This document shows positions 19,345-26,431 of a stretch of DNA of 64,000 nucleotides, one piece after another (positions within the stretch are counted from its first letter, which is position 1; the number at the start of each line of letters is the position of its first letter). The notes under the pieces are model-generated. The model was given only the letters and a program-made list of their open reading frames with translations, made no database searches and was not told the origin of the DNA. The translations under genes and the position numbers were made by a program. The DNA comes from CAYMWF01 sp964394085 [NCBI: uncultured Gemmatimonadota bacterium] (GTDB lineage Bacteria; GCA-2686955; CAYMWF01), in contig CAYMWF010000014.1 of the NCBI GenBank assembly GCA_964394085.1, forward strand, positions 20,017-84,016, read 5' to 3'.

Positions 19345-19671
19345 TCAATTCATGTGGAAACGACGGATGTTGAACGGAAGAGAATCATCGGTAACCGACT
19401 GAAAAGGGTCATTCTCATGAATCATTTCATCCGGTCGCCTATCCCGAAGTTTATTTTCAGGCGCTTGTCCCTGCCACACATCGGCCATGATCTGTTTGAT
19501 GCGTCCCGAGAGAAAAATCCGGATTTTACGGTAATTCCTTTCAGGAGCTCGGGCCGGTGCCGGCTGGGGTAAAAAGCAGGAGGTAACAGCAATAGCAAGA
19601 AGAGACGGAAAAAACAACGGAACGAATATCCATGAAAGATATTTGTTCTGTGCATGCATGCTCGTGTTCAT
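19345..19671 (-). CDS. Small predicted lipoprotein of unknown function
   Basis: 108 residues, not recognised. The ATG at 19671 has GAGGA seven bases upstream on the minus strand, and a strong sigma-54-like element lies a further 44 bases upstream, which together support a real gene. The N-terminus has a hydrophobic core (about residues 13-28) ending in VTSC, a plausible lipobox, followed by a proline-rich LPQPAPARAP linker. The rest is charged and contains no motif I can name. It is divergent from the exopolysaccharide export operon, so it may be an envelope accessory under the same control. Existence is moderately supported; function is unknown. Confidence 0.5.
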   Translation of the reverse strand: MNTSMHAQNKYLSWIFVPLFFPSLLAIAVTSCFLPQPAPARAPERNYRKIRIFLSGRIKQIMADVWQGQAPENKLRDRRPDEMIHENDPFQSVTDDSLPFNIRRFHMN

Positions 19672-19714
19672 CAGTTTTCCTCAGCACCCTGTCTCTTTTA
19701 CCGTGTTAGAATAT

Positions 19715-19730
19715 TGCAACTGGCATGCCG
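19715..19730 (-). promoter_or_regulatory. Sigma-54-type promoter for the small lipoprotein gene
   Basis: Read on the minus strand, the 16 bases are CGGCATGCCAGTTGCA, against the consensus TGGCACG-N4-TTGCA: 10 of 12 fixed positions match, with GG and GC at the required ten-base spacing. The predicted start is about 33 bases before ATG 19671. Confidence 0.55.
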
Positions 19731-19891
19731 GAAGAGGAACGAGGTCAAGTTATGCTGTAATGCAATGATTTAAAATACGTTACGGAGAATTCGTTTAATC
19801 GCCGGGTTCATTTCCCCTGGGTGAATTGCAGATGTCAATGCATAATGCACTATCACCCGATAACATCCTGGATGGGTCTTTTACCGCAGAA

Positions 19892-19950
19892 GGCTGGGTG
19901 AAACAGCCCATGCAAACCGGTTCTACCCCGGTTTGTGAGAGCGGTTTCAC
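19892..19950. promoter_or_regulatory. Palindromes between two divergent sigma-54-like promoters
   Basis: CAAACCGG (19913-19920) and CCGGTTTG (19928-19935) form a perfect 8-bp inverted repeat with a 7-base spacer. GGCTG/CAGCC (19892-19908) and GTGA/TCAC lie on either side. The site is about 85 bases upstream of one sigma-54-like element and 180 from the other, where an activator would bind. Activator binding is inference. Confidence 0.4.
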
Positions 19951-20019
19951 ATTTGTGGATCGCGTAACCCACTTATTTACCAATGATTAAACATTCCTTA
20001 ACCACTTTCTTCAGACATG

Positions 20020-20035
20020 TGGTATACAATTTGCA
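20020..20035 (+). promoter_or_regulatory. Sigma-54-type promoter for the polysaccharide export operon
   Basis: TGGTATACAATTTGCA matches TGGCACG-N4-TTGCA at 9 of 12 fixed positions with the exact GG-N10-GC spacing. A transcript would start about 45 bases before ATG 20090. Confidence 0.5.
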
Positions 20036-20089
20036 CAAACTCGAGCTAAGTTGAATACTATGGGATAGTTGCCCGATGGGGAGAGCCGA

Positions 20090-20743
20090 ATGAAAATGAG
20101 AAAATTAATCACCACCTGCTTCGCCCTGATCCTTCTCCTTCCGAATGTATCTTTGTGTGCCAACGGCGATTATGAAATTCAGGGTGGAGACAGGCTTTAT
20201 ATCGAAGTAATGGATCATACGGAATTGAGTAAAAGCGTAACAGTAAGACCGGATGGCAAAATATCTTTTCCTCTCATCGGGGATATCTATGCCCGCGGTT
20301 TCACTGTAACGCACCTGCAGGAAGTGCTGACGGAAAAACTCGCAGATTATGTCCGAGGTACTCACGTCACGGTATTCGTCGAAAGATTTTTCTTCAGCCA
20401 TGTGCTCGTACTCGGTGCCGTAAAGAATCCAGGCCCGCTTGAAATTTTCGGTCCTGTGGATGTCATCCAGGTACTGGGAATGACCGAATCGGAAGACAGG
20501 GAACCGAAGCGCATCAGGATAATTAGGAAAAATGGAGATGTTACGACGGTGAGCCTCACCTCCGTGTGGAAGCAGGGGGGTGTGATACAGCACCGGGAAG
20601 ATTTGCTTCTGCATCCCGGGGATACAATGATCGTTTACGAGAATACGAAACTCACCTGGGAGATGATCATGCGTGTAATTATTCTAACGACATTCTTTAT
20701 GACTGCCTACAATTTCACATATACAGTTACAACCCGCGATTAA
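20090..20743 (+). CDS. Wza-like polysaccharide export protein
   Basis: 217 residues from ATG 20090, with GGGGAGAG upstream. A signal sequence covers about residues 4-24 (ITTCFALILLLPNVSLCA). Residues about 28-110 form the Poly_export domain (YEIQGGDRLYIEV, VRPDGKISFPLIGDI). An SLBB-like domain follows (VLVLGAVKNPGPLEI). The C-terminus has a hydrophobic helix (MIMRVIILTTFFMTAYNF), as in outer-membrane polysaccharide channels. It probably forms the outer-membrane exit for a capsule or slime polymer. The downstream chain-length/tyrosine-kinase gene is the usual partner. Confidence 0.88.
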   Translation: MKMRKLITTCFALILLLPNVSLCANGDYEIQGGDRLYIEVMDHTELSKSVTVRPDGKISFPLIGDIYARGFTVTHLQEVLTEKLADYVRGTHVTVFVERFFFSHVLVLGAVKNPGPLEIFGPVDVIQVLGMTESEDREPKRIRIIRKNGDVTTVSLTSVWKQGGVIQHREDLLLHPGDTMIVYENTKLTWEMIMRVIILTTFFMTAYNFTYTVTTRD

Positions 20744-20772
20744 ATTGAACTTCAGATCAGAGGTGAAAAACC

Positions 20773-22908
20773 ATGACAGAAAAGACTGACAGAATGAAGA
20801 GAATCAAGGAGTTCCTGCCGGAACGAGGTGGAGAGGCGGCATCCGCGCCTAAAGATACACCTTTCGACATCCGGCAGTACTACTCGGTTCTCATGCGGCG
20901 GAAAGGGCTGATACTCCTGGTAACGGCACTTTTCTGTTTCGTATCGATTTACCATTCACTCAGCAATGTTCCGGTATACCAGTCCACGGCAAAGCTGCTC
21001 CTCGAGTCCGGGGGCGGGCTGGTGGTTCTCAACCAGAAGCTGACCTATGTGCCGGGGTACTCGATGAACACATTCATCGAAATTATGAAATCTCCGATGG
21101 TGCTCGGTAAAATAATCGATCGGCTGAACCTGGATATGACACCCAAGCAGCTGTTGAACCATGTCCAGTACCAGCCGAATCAGAATTCGAACATTCTGAG
21201 CATATCAGTAACCCATCCTGATGACAGGTTGGCCAAGGGCATTGCCCAGACCGCAGCCGAGCTTGCCGTGGAAGAAGTCAATAACATCTATAACGCTTCC
21301 ACTACCAACGCATACAATACAATCAATGAGCAGCTCGAAATAACCAAGGTCCAGTTGATGAAGGCCGAGGAGAGCATCAAAGAATTCCTCGCATCGAAGG
21401 GTTACAGGAATATCAAGAGCGAAACGACTGCCAAGCTCTCCCGTCTGGCCAACCTTACCTCCCGATACAACGATTCAAGGGTCGAGATGAACACCAATTC
21501 CAAAGTGCTGGAATACCAGCGGACGACACTTGAAGAAACGCCGGATCTCATTCTTAAGGAACAGACGATTACAACGCCAATCCAGATGGAAATCGTCAAG
21601 CTGGAGACCGAGCTGGCCAAGAGTCGGATAAGCTATTCCGAAAACCACCCCAAGGTGCAGTCTCTCGTCGGTAATATCGAAGCCCTGAGAGAGCTGATCG
21701 GAAACGGAGTCGAAGATGATCTGACCGTGGAAACGGTTGGTGAAAATCCGGTGAAGCAAGCACTGCTGAATGAGATTAACCTGCGGAAGTCCGAACAGGT
21801 GCAGTCTCATGCAAGACAGACTGAGCTTGCACGGTTGATCGATGAGGTCGAGTCAAGGTTGAGAAACGCACCTTCCGATGAATTGACCCTCGCCCGCCTC
21901 GAGCGTGAGAAAAAAGGACTCGAGAATACGTACTTCTCGCTTCTGTCTAAATTCGAGGAAGCGAGAATGATGAAAGATACATCCGCCGGCAACCTGAGCA
22001 TTCTCGAAGAGGCGGATCTCGTCGGCCCCATCCGTGACAATATTTTCGTCAACCTGCTGTACGCACTTATCCTCGGGCAGATCATCGGAGGGATCCTGGC
22101 GGTAATAATCGACACCCTCGACCCGAGAATCAAGTTCAGCTCCAAGATCGAGGATTCTCTCGGGATACCCGTCCTGGGTCTCATTCCCGATTTGAGAGAA
22201 GATGAGCGTTTCGTAAGGTTCGATTCACCGAAATCGAGGATTACGGAAGCTTACCATATAATAAAATCGAACATCAATAACGCCATGCCGAAAGACCGGG
22301 CATGGACCCTCATGGTGACAAGCGCCTTCCAGGGTGAAGGCAAAACGCTCATGAGCACCAACCTGGCTACCGCGATGGCGCTTACCGGCAAACCGACCGT
22401 ACTTATCGATGCGGATATGAGACGCACCTATCTCCATGAGCGCTTTAAACTTCAAAAACATGGTGGTCTGTCGGAATATCTCTTAGGCGAGGCAGGGCTC
22501 GAAGATATACTGAAAGACACGGATGTCCCCAGCCTGAAAGTCATTACAGCGGGCAGAAAACCTCAGAATCCGGCTCAATTGCTCCATTCACCCGAGATAA
22601 CCAGGCTCTTCGAAGATCTGATCAAGCGAGGTTACTATGTAATAGTCGACTCACCGGCTCTTCTGCCGATTGTCGATTCATCCATCATGGCAACATACGT
22701 AGACGGTGTAATACTGGTATTCAAAGAAGAATCCACCAGGAAATACACCGCACAGAAGACGATTGAAAGAATGGTTCGGATCGGTGCGAACATCACCGGC
22801 TCGATTTTAAACCAGGCTTCAATCAAGGGATACGGTTACTATTACTACTACGGATACCGGTATGGGTACGACTATGGGTATTCCGAAAAAATGGAAACCG
22901 GCGCCTGA
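20773..22908 (+). CDS. Polysaccharide co-polymerase with cytoplasmic tyrosine autokinase
   Basis: 711 residues of Wzc type. An N-terminal Wzz domain has its first transmembrane helix near residues 43-62 (GLILLVTALFCFVSIYHSL). Long periplasmic coiled coils occupy about 130-400, and the second helix is near 425-445. The BY-kinase domain has Walker A FQGEGKTLMS, Walker A' VLIDADMRR and YVIVDSPALLP. The C-terminus is a tyrosine cluster (GYGYYYYYGYRYGYDYGYS), the usual autophosphorylation tail. It controls polymer length and export with the upstream Wza-like protein. The 29-base gap between the two genes indicates one transcript, probably ended by the hairpin at 22940. Confidence 0.95.
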   Translation: MTEKTDRMKRIKEFLPERGGEAASAPKDTPFDIRQYYSVLMRRKGLILLVTALFCFVSIYHSLSNVPVYQSTAKLLLESGGGLVVLNQKLTYVPGYSMNTFIEIMKSPMVLGKIIDRLNLDMTPKQLLNHVQYQPNQNSNILSISVTHPDDRLAKGIAQTAAELAVEEVNNIYNASTTNAYNTINEQLEITKVQLMKAEESIKEFLASKGYRNIKSETTAKLSRLANLTSRYNDSRVEMNTNSKVLEYQRTTLEETPDLILKEQTITTPIQMEIVKLETELAKSRISYSENHPKVQSLVGNIEALRELIGNGVEDDLTVETVGENPVKQALLNEINLRKSEQVQSHARQTELARLIDEVESRLRNAPSDELTLARLEREKKGLENTYFSLLSKFEEARMMKDTSAGNLSILEEADLVGPIRDNIFVNLLYALILGQIIGGILAVIIDTLDPRIKFSSKIEDSLGIPVLGLIPDLREDERFVRFDSPKSRITEAYHIIKSNINNAMPKDRAWTLMVTSAFQGEGKTLMSTNLATAMALTGKPTVLIDADMRRTYLHERFKLQKHGGLSEYLLGEAGLEDILKDTDVPSLKVITAGRKPQNPAQLLHSPEITRLFEDLIKRGYYVIVDSPALLPIVDSSIMATYVDGVILVFKEESTRKYTAQKTIERMVRIGANITGSILNQASIKGYGYYYYYGYRYGYDYGYSEKMETGA

Positions 22909-22939
22909 TTTATTTGAGTTCTCGATATTACACCTGTTA

Positions 22940-22969
22940 GTTCCGGTTTCCTTCGGTGGAAACCGGAAC
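22940..22969 (+). terminator. Perfect 12-bp hairpin after the BY-kinase gene
   Basis: GTTCCGGTTTCC (22940-22951) pairs perfectly with GGAAACCGGAAC (22958-22969) around the loop TTCGGT. It sits between the export pair and the motor operon. The following bases are only mildly T-rich, so it may terminate transcription or reduce read-through. Confidence 0.65.
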
Positions 22970-23092
22970 AAGTTATTGATAAAAGAACAGGGTCACACCA
23001 AATTGGGATTCGTCGCAAAGCGATCAAACAATTGAATTGAATACGAAATTTCTGTAGGATGCGGTTTGATCGCTGAATTCACGGGAGGAAAT

Positions 23093-24658
23093 ATGAATAG
23101 AAGGGACTGCCTGCGTATTATTTTTTCACTGGTCATACTCTCATTTACGGTCTTGACAGCGACAGCCCAGATGGTGAGCGGCGGTTCGGATGACGATAAC
23201 CGGCAGGCTGAAAGAGGCAAACTCGGTCTTTTCGAAGCCGAGTATGAAGGCGAGTTCGGCCGGCAGCTCGAATCCAAATTGATGAAGCTTACCGGGAGTG
23301 AATATTTTCTGGTGCAGGTGGATATCTCACTCTATGCAGAACAGGACAGAGATCGTTTCGGCGGCATGACCTATGATAACAGGGCGTCCTTGCCCGGATT
23401 ACCCGTATCACGATCGACGGAGGTGGATGAAGGCAGCGAAAATTATTTCATCTCATCGATGAATATTCAACTTTTTTACGATGAGAGCATTGATCAGGAA
23501 ATTCTAGCCGAAGCCAGAAAATGGGTGCCTTACTGGCTTCCTACGGACAATGCCAATCTCGAATTCATTCCCGTGACCTTTAACAGAGAACTCGGCTATG
23601 CGGACCGTCTGAAAATGTTTTTCATGTCACTGGCCGGAGTCGTTTTCGCACTGCTTCTTCTCCTGGGTTTGTTCCTTCTATTCAAAATGATTTCGAAAAC
23701 TTTGAAGTCCGCGCTCAGGGAAGGGAGTGACATGGACGCCAGTCTGATCAGTGAAACAGAAGGTGGTGGAGCGCCGACGCCCGGATCCGGGGTCGGCGGC
23801 GATCAGGGGGATGGTGATGGGGCTGGTGGAGCCGGTTCGTCTTCACTCAGTGATCTGGCCGAGCAGCTGGGTGACGCCGAATCCCTTGACGGATTATCGG
23901 GAATGATGGGTGGCGGACCCCAAAAATCGCAAGCGAGGAAATCGAAAGTGAGACCATTACACGAAAAATCTTTTGCGTTTCTGCTGAACTTGTCAGACGA
24001 GCAGATACTGAGCCTTATAAGAGAGTTACCCCCACAGCACATCGCGGTTGTACTGTCAAGTTTTATTCCCGAACGGGCCAGCGCTCTTTTCAGGATGCTG
24101 GACAGCGATCAGCAAATGACGATTGCCGAGCTTCTTGCAGATGAAGATACGATACAGAGCGAAGAGCTTCTCCAATTAAAGGAACTGCTGCAGGAGCGTC
24201 TCCGCAGCAGGTTCATAGAACCGATGGAAGTGAGCAGGGGAGGAGAAGGCTTTTTCTCTTCACTTACTTCGCATCTCGACCTGGGTCTGCTCTCCAATCT
24301 CGTGGATAATCTCAAAGATCGCAACCCGGACCTTGCGCGGCAGATACGAAAGAAGCTGTTTCTGTTTGAGGATACTGTACAGCTCGAGGATAATGCGATA
24401 AGGATGATAATACAGGCAATCGATTTGAAGGTGCTCGCATTGGCATTGAGAGATTCGTCACTGGAGGTTAAGGATAAATTCATCCGGAACTGTTCGGACA
24501 GGGTACAGGACATAATCGAGGAAGAGCTTGAGATAAGTGTCTCTCAGCCGAATGAACTTGCCGAGCTTGCGCAAATTGAAGTCGTTAAACTAGTGAGGAA
24601 TCTTGCAGAGGCCGGCCGGATCGAACTTCCGGTCGCCAATGAATTACCAATTCAGTAA
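23093..24658 (+). CDS. FliF C-terminal domain-FliG fusion, membrane-anchored motor switch protein
   Basis: 521 residues from ATG 23093 (GGGAGGAAAT upstream). A signal helix is at 8-26. Residues about 45-165 look like the periplasmic FliF C-terminal region: EFGRQLESKL, LVQVDISLYA, then MNIQLFYDESID and NLEFIPVTF. A transmembrane helix at 174-200 and a Gly-rich linker at 201-290 follow. Residues 291-512 are FliG middle and C-terminal regions (LPPQHIAVVLS, FLFEDTVQLEDNAI). Aligned with E. coli FliG, torque residues K264, R281, D288 and D289 correspond to R453, R470, E477 and E478; R297 is not kept. This would put the rotor surface on a membrane ring without separate FliF and FliG. FliG is clear; the FliF part is a weaker, visual match. 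Confidence 0.8.
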   Translation: MNRRDCLRIIFSLVILSFTVLTATAQMVSGGSDDDNRQAERGKLGLFEAEYEGEFGRQLESKLMKLTGSEYFLVQVDISLYAEQDRDRFGGMTYDNRASLPGLPVSRSTEVDEGSENYFISSMNIQLFYDESIDQEILAEARKWVPYWLPTDNANLEFIPVTFNRELGYADRLKMFFMSLAGVVFALLLLLGLFLLFKMISKTLKSALREGSDMDASLISETEGGGAPTPGSGVGGDQGDGDGAGGAGSSSLSDLAEQLGDAESLDGLSGMMGGGPQKSQARKSKVRPLHEKSFAFLLNLSDEQILSLIRELPPQHIAVVLSSFIPERASALFRMLDSDQQMTIAELLADEDTIQSEELLQLKELLQERLRSRFIEPMEVSRGGEGFFSSLTSHLDLGLLSNLVDNLKDRNPDLARQIRKKLFLFEDTVQLEDNAIRMIIQAIDLKVLALALRDSSLEVKDKFIRNCSDRVQDIIEEELEISVSQPNELAELAQIEVVKLVRNLAEAGRIELPVANELPIQ

Positions 24659-24679
24659 ATAACCGGAGGATAGTCGCCG

Positions 24680-24889
24680 ATGATCACGATTCATAGGCTG
24701 GACGGAACAGAACTGGTTTTAAATGCGGAACTTATCGAGAATCTGGAACGAAAGCCCGACACAATTATCACCTTGACCAACGGCAAACGCCTGGTTGCGA
24801 AAGAAAGTGTCGAGGATATTTGTGATCTGGTGATTGAATACAGGCGAACGGTTTACAGCCGGAAGAGAGATAAGGATGCAGGGGTCTGA
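24680..24889 (+). CDS. flbD: FlbD family protein
   Basis: 69 residues. The sequence fits FlbD throughout: MITIHRLDGTELVLNAELIE, then PDTIITLTNGKRLVAKESVE. FlbD is a small protein of unknown role that in Firmicutes and spirochetes sits directly before motA in flagellar operons. The same order is kept here without a flagellum. GGAGGATAG precedes the ATG. It probably supports motor assembly; that is inference from position. Confidence 0.88.
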   Translation: MITIHRLDGTELVLNAELIENLERKPDTIITLTNGKRLVAKESVEDICDLVIEYRRTVYSRKRDKDAGV

Positions 24890-24907
24890 AAAAACAGGAG
24901 CTGAGTT

Positions 24908-25654
24908 GTGGGCGTATTCAGTTTATTAGCGTTAATGATTGGGTTTGTTATCGTAGCGGGATCGATCGTACTGAACGGAGATCCGCAATGGTTCATTTTC
25001 TGGCCGGGAGTGGCGATTACCATGGGCGGCACAGCCTGTGTGGCGATAGTAGCATATCCGATTCGCCAGATCGGGCACTCGGCGAGAGTGTTTTTCCAGA
25101 TGGCCGCCAGGAGGAATCCAAAACCCGAAAAGGCTTATGATCGACTCCTGGATATAGCCCGAACGGCCCGTCGCGAAGGATTCGTCGGCCTTTCGCTGGA
25201 TGAGAAAAAAGACAGTAATCTGCAATTCCTCCAGACGGGAGTAGAACTTCTGGCGGATGGAGCCGATCCCGACCAGATTACCGCGATTATGGATTCCAAG
25301 TCGGATATGGTTTCGGAGGAATACCTGGTAGGTGAAAAACTTTTTACGACGCTGGGAACCGTCGCACCGATGTGGGGCCTGCTCGGGACCGTTATCGGTC
25401 TCATCCTCATGTTGAATAATGTCGATAATCCTGAATTGATTCCCAAATCGATGGCGATCGCCATGGTGACGACTTTTTACGGCATTTTTCTTGCGGCTCT
25501 TTTTATGATTCCTATTGCCATGAAATTCAAAAGCTTCAGAGAGAAGGATGAAAAAATCCGGGAGATGATTATAAGAGGGGTTCTCTCAATCCAGTCCGGC
25601 GACAGTTCCAGGATCGTGCAGGAGAAACTCGAATCTTACAACCTTCTGAGGTAG
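24908..25654 (+). CDS. motA: MotA-type stator protein
   Basis: 248 residues from GTG 24908 (AGGAGCTGAG upstream), the normal MotA length. There are four transmembrane helices, about 3-22, 29-50, 147-170 and 180-205. The conserved LFTTLGTVAPMWGLLGTVIGLI segment and the final FYGIFLAALFMIPIAMK are typical. The cytoplasmic loop carries a charged stretch RREGFVGL near residue 88, where MotA contacts FliG. With MotB it forms an ion channel whose flow drives a rotor. The neighbouring FliG domain makes a rotary MotA partner more likely than an ExbB-type role. Confidence 0.95.
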   Translation: MGVFSLLALMIGFVIVAGSIVLNGDPQWFIFWPGVAITMGGTACVAIVAYPIRQIGHSARVFFQMAARRNPKPEKAYDRLLDIARTARREGFVGLSLDEKKDSNLQFLQTGVELLADGADPDQITAIMDSKSDMVSEEYLVGEKLFTTLGTVAPMWGLLGTVIGLILMLNNVDNPELIPKSMAIAMVTTFYGIFLAALFMIPIAMKFKSFREKDEKIREMIIRGVLSIQSGDSSRIVQEKLESYNLLR

Positions 25655-25659
25655 GAATA

Positions 25660-26406
25660 ATGAGCACAAGAGGTCTTTATACTCAAAAGAAGCGAGCTGG
25701 CTCCGGAACCGCCCTCCCACCTTGGATTACAACCTACAGCGATCTCATCAGCCAGCTACTGGTTTTCTTTATCATGTTGTTTTCTCTGACAAAAGCCGGC
25801 AGGATCGTAGAGCTCCAGGAATCCCTCAAGGAGTTCCAGGAAAAAGTCGAAATGGGATACCTTGTCAAGGACGGTGAGAAGCCGGGTGAAGTGGTGCTGA
25901 GGCTGGAGGCGGAGGTCCTTTTCGATTCCGGAAAGGCTCTGTTGAAGGAGACCGCCCGACCTGCGCTCGACAATGTATATGAAATCATCCTGGAAGACAT
26001 AGATCGCAGGGGGGCCGCAACCATCAGAGTGGAGGGGCATACCGATACGAGGCCCATTCACACAGTGAGGTTCCCCTCCAACTGGGAGTTGTCGGCGGCA
26101 AGAGCCATCAGTGTCGTCAGGTATTTCCTGGCAAAGGGGCTTTTTACGCCGGATAATATGCAGGCGGTGGGCTTCGGAGAGTTCAAACCGATAGCTCCCA
26201 ACGACACCTACGCGAACATGCAGAAGAACCGCCGGGTAGAGATCAAGATCATCAGAACCAATATCACTACCGAGGATGTCGCATTTCCAACCCTTACCGA
26301 GGAAGGAATTATCACTGTCGATACACTCGGACAGGAGTTGGTAATTCCGCATATCGATAAGAAATTCGAGGAATTTTTAGGGGAAATCGATACTGTCGAA
26401 CAGTAA
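25660..26406 (+). CDS. motB: MotB-type stator protein with OmpA-like domain
   Basis: 248 residues. One transmembrane helix (about 23-45) contains the essential acidic residue as D28 in TTYSDLIS. This helix, PPWITTYSDLISQLLVFFIMLFS, resembles the sodium-type MotS/PomB group more than E. coli MotB, but ion choice cannot be settled by eye. Residues about 85-210 form the peptidoglycan-binding OmpA domain (EGHTDTRPIH, NWELSAARA, KNRRVEIKI). It anchors the stator to the cell wall. It is five bases after motA. Confidence 0.95.
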   Translation: MSTRGLYTQKKRAGSGTALPPWITTYSDLISQLLVFFIMLFSLTKAGRIVELQESLKEFQEKVEMGYLVKDGEKPGEVVLRLEAEVLFDSGKALLKETARPALDNVYEIILEDIDRRGAATIRVEGHTDTRPIHTVRFPSNWELSAARAISVVRYFLAKGLFTPDNMQAVGFGEFKPIAPNDTYANMQKNRRVEIKIIRTNITTEDVAFPTLTEEGIITVDTLGQELVIPHIDKKFEEFLGEIDTVEQ

Positions 26407-26431
26407 AAAGATCTAATGGTATTGGGGAAAT

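Noticed and set aside
19860-19950. Riboswitch (c-di-GMP or similar) before the polymer operon
   Set aside because: The hairpins lie upstream of the predicted transcription start and lack the conserved core of GEMM or other riboswitches known to me.
23093-26406. Fragment of an ordinary flagellar operon
   Set aside because: No rod, hook, filament, FliM/FliN or export gene lies on either side, and the genes continue directly into polymer, FG-GAP and PorV genes.
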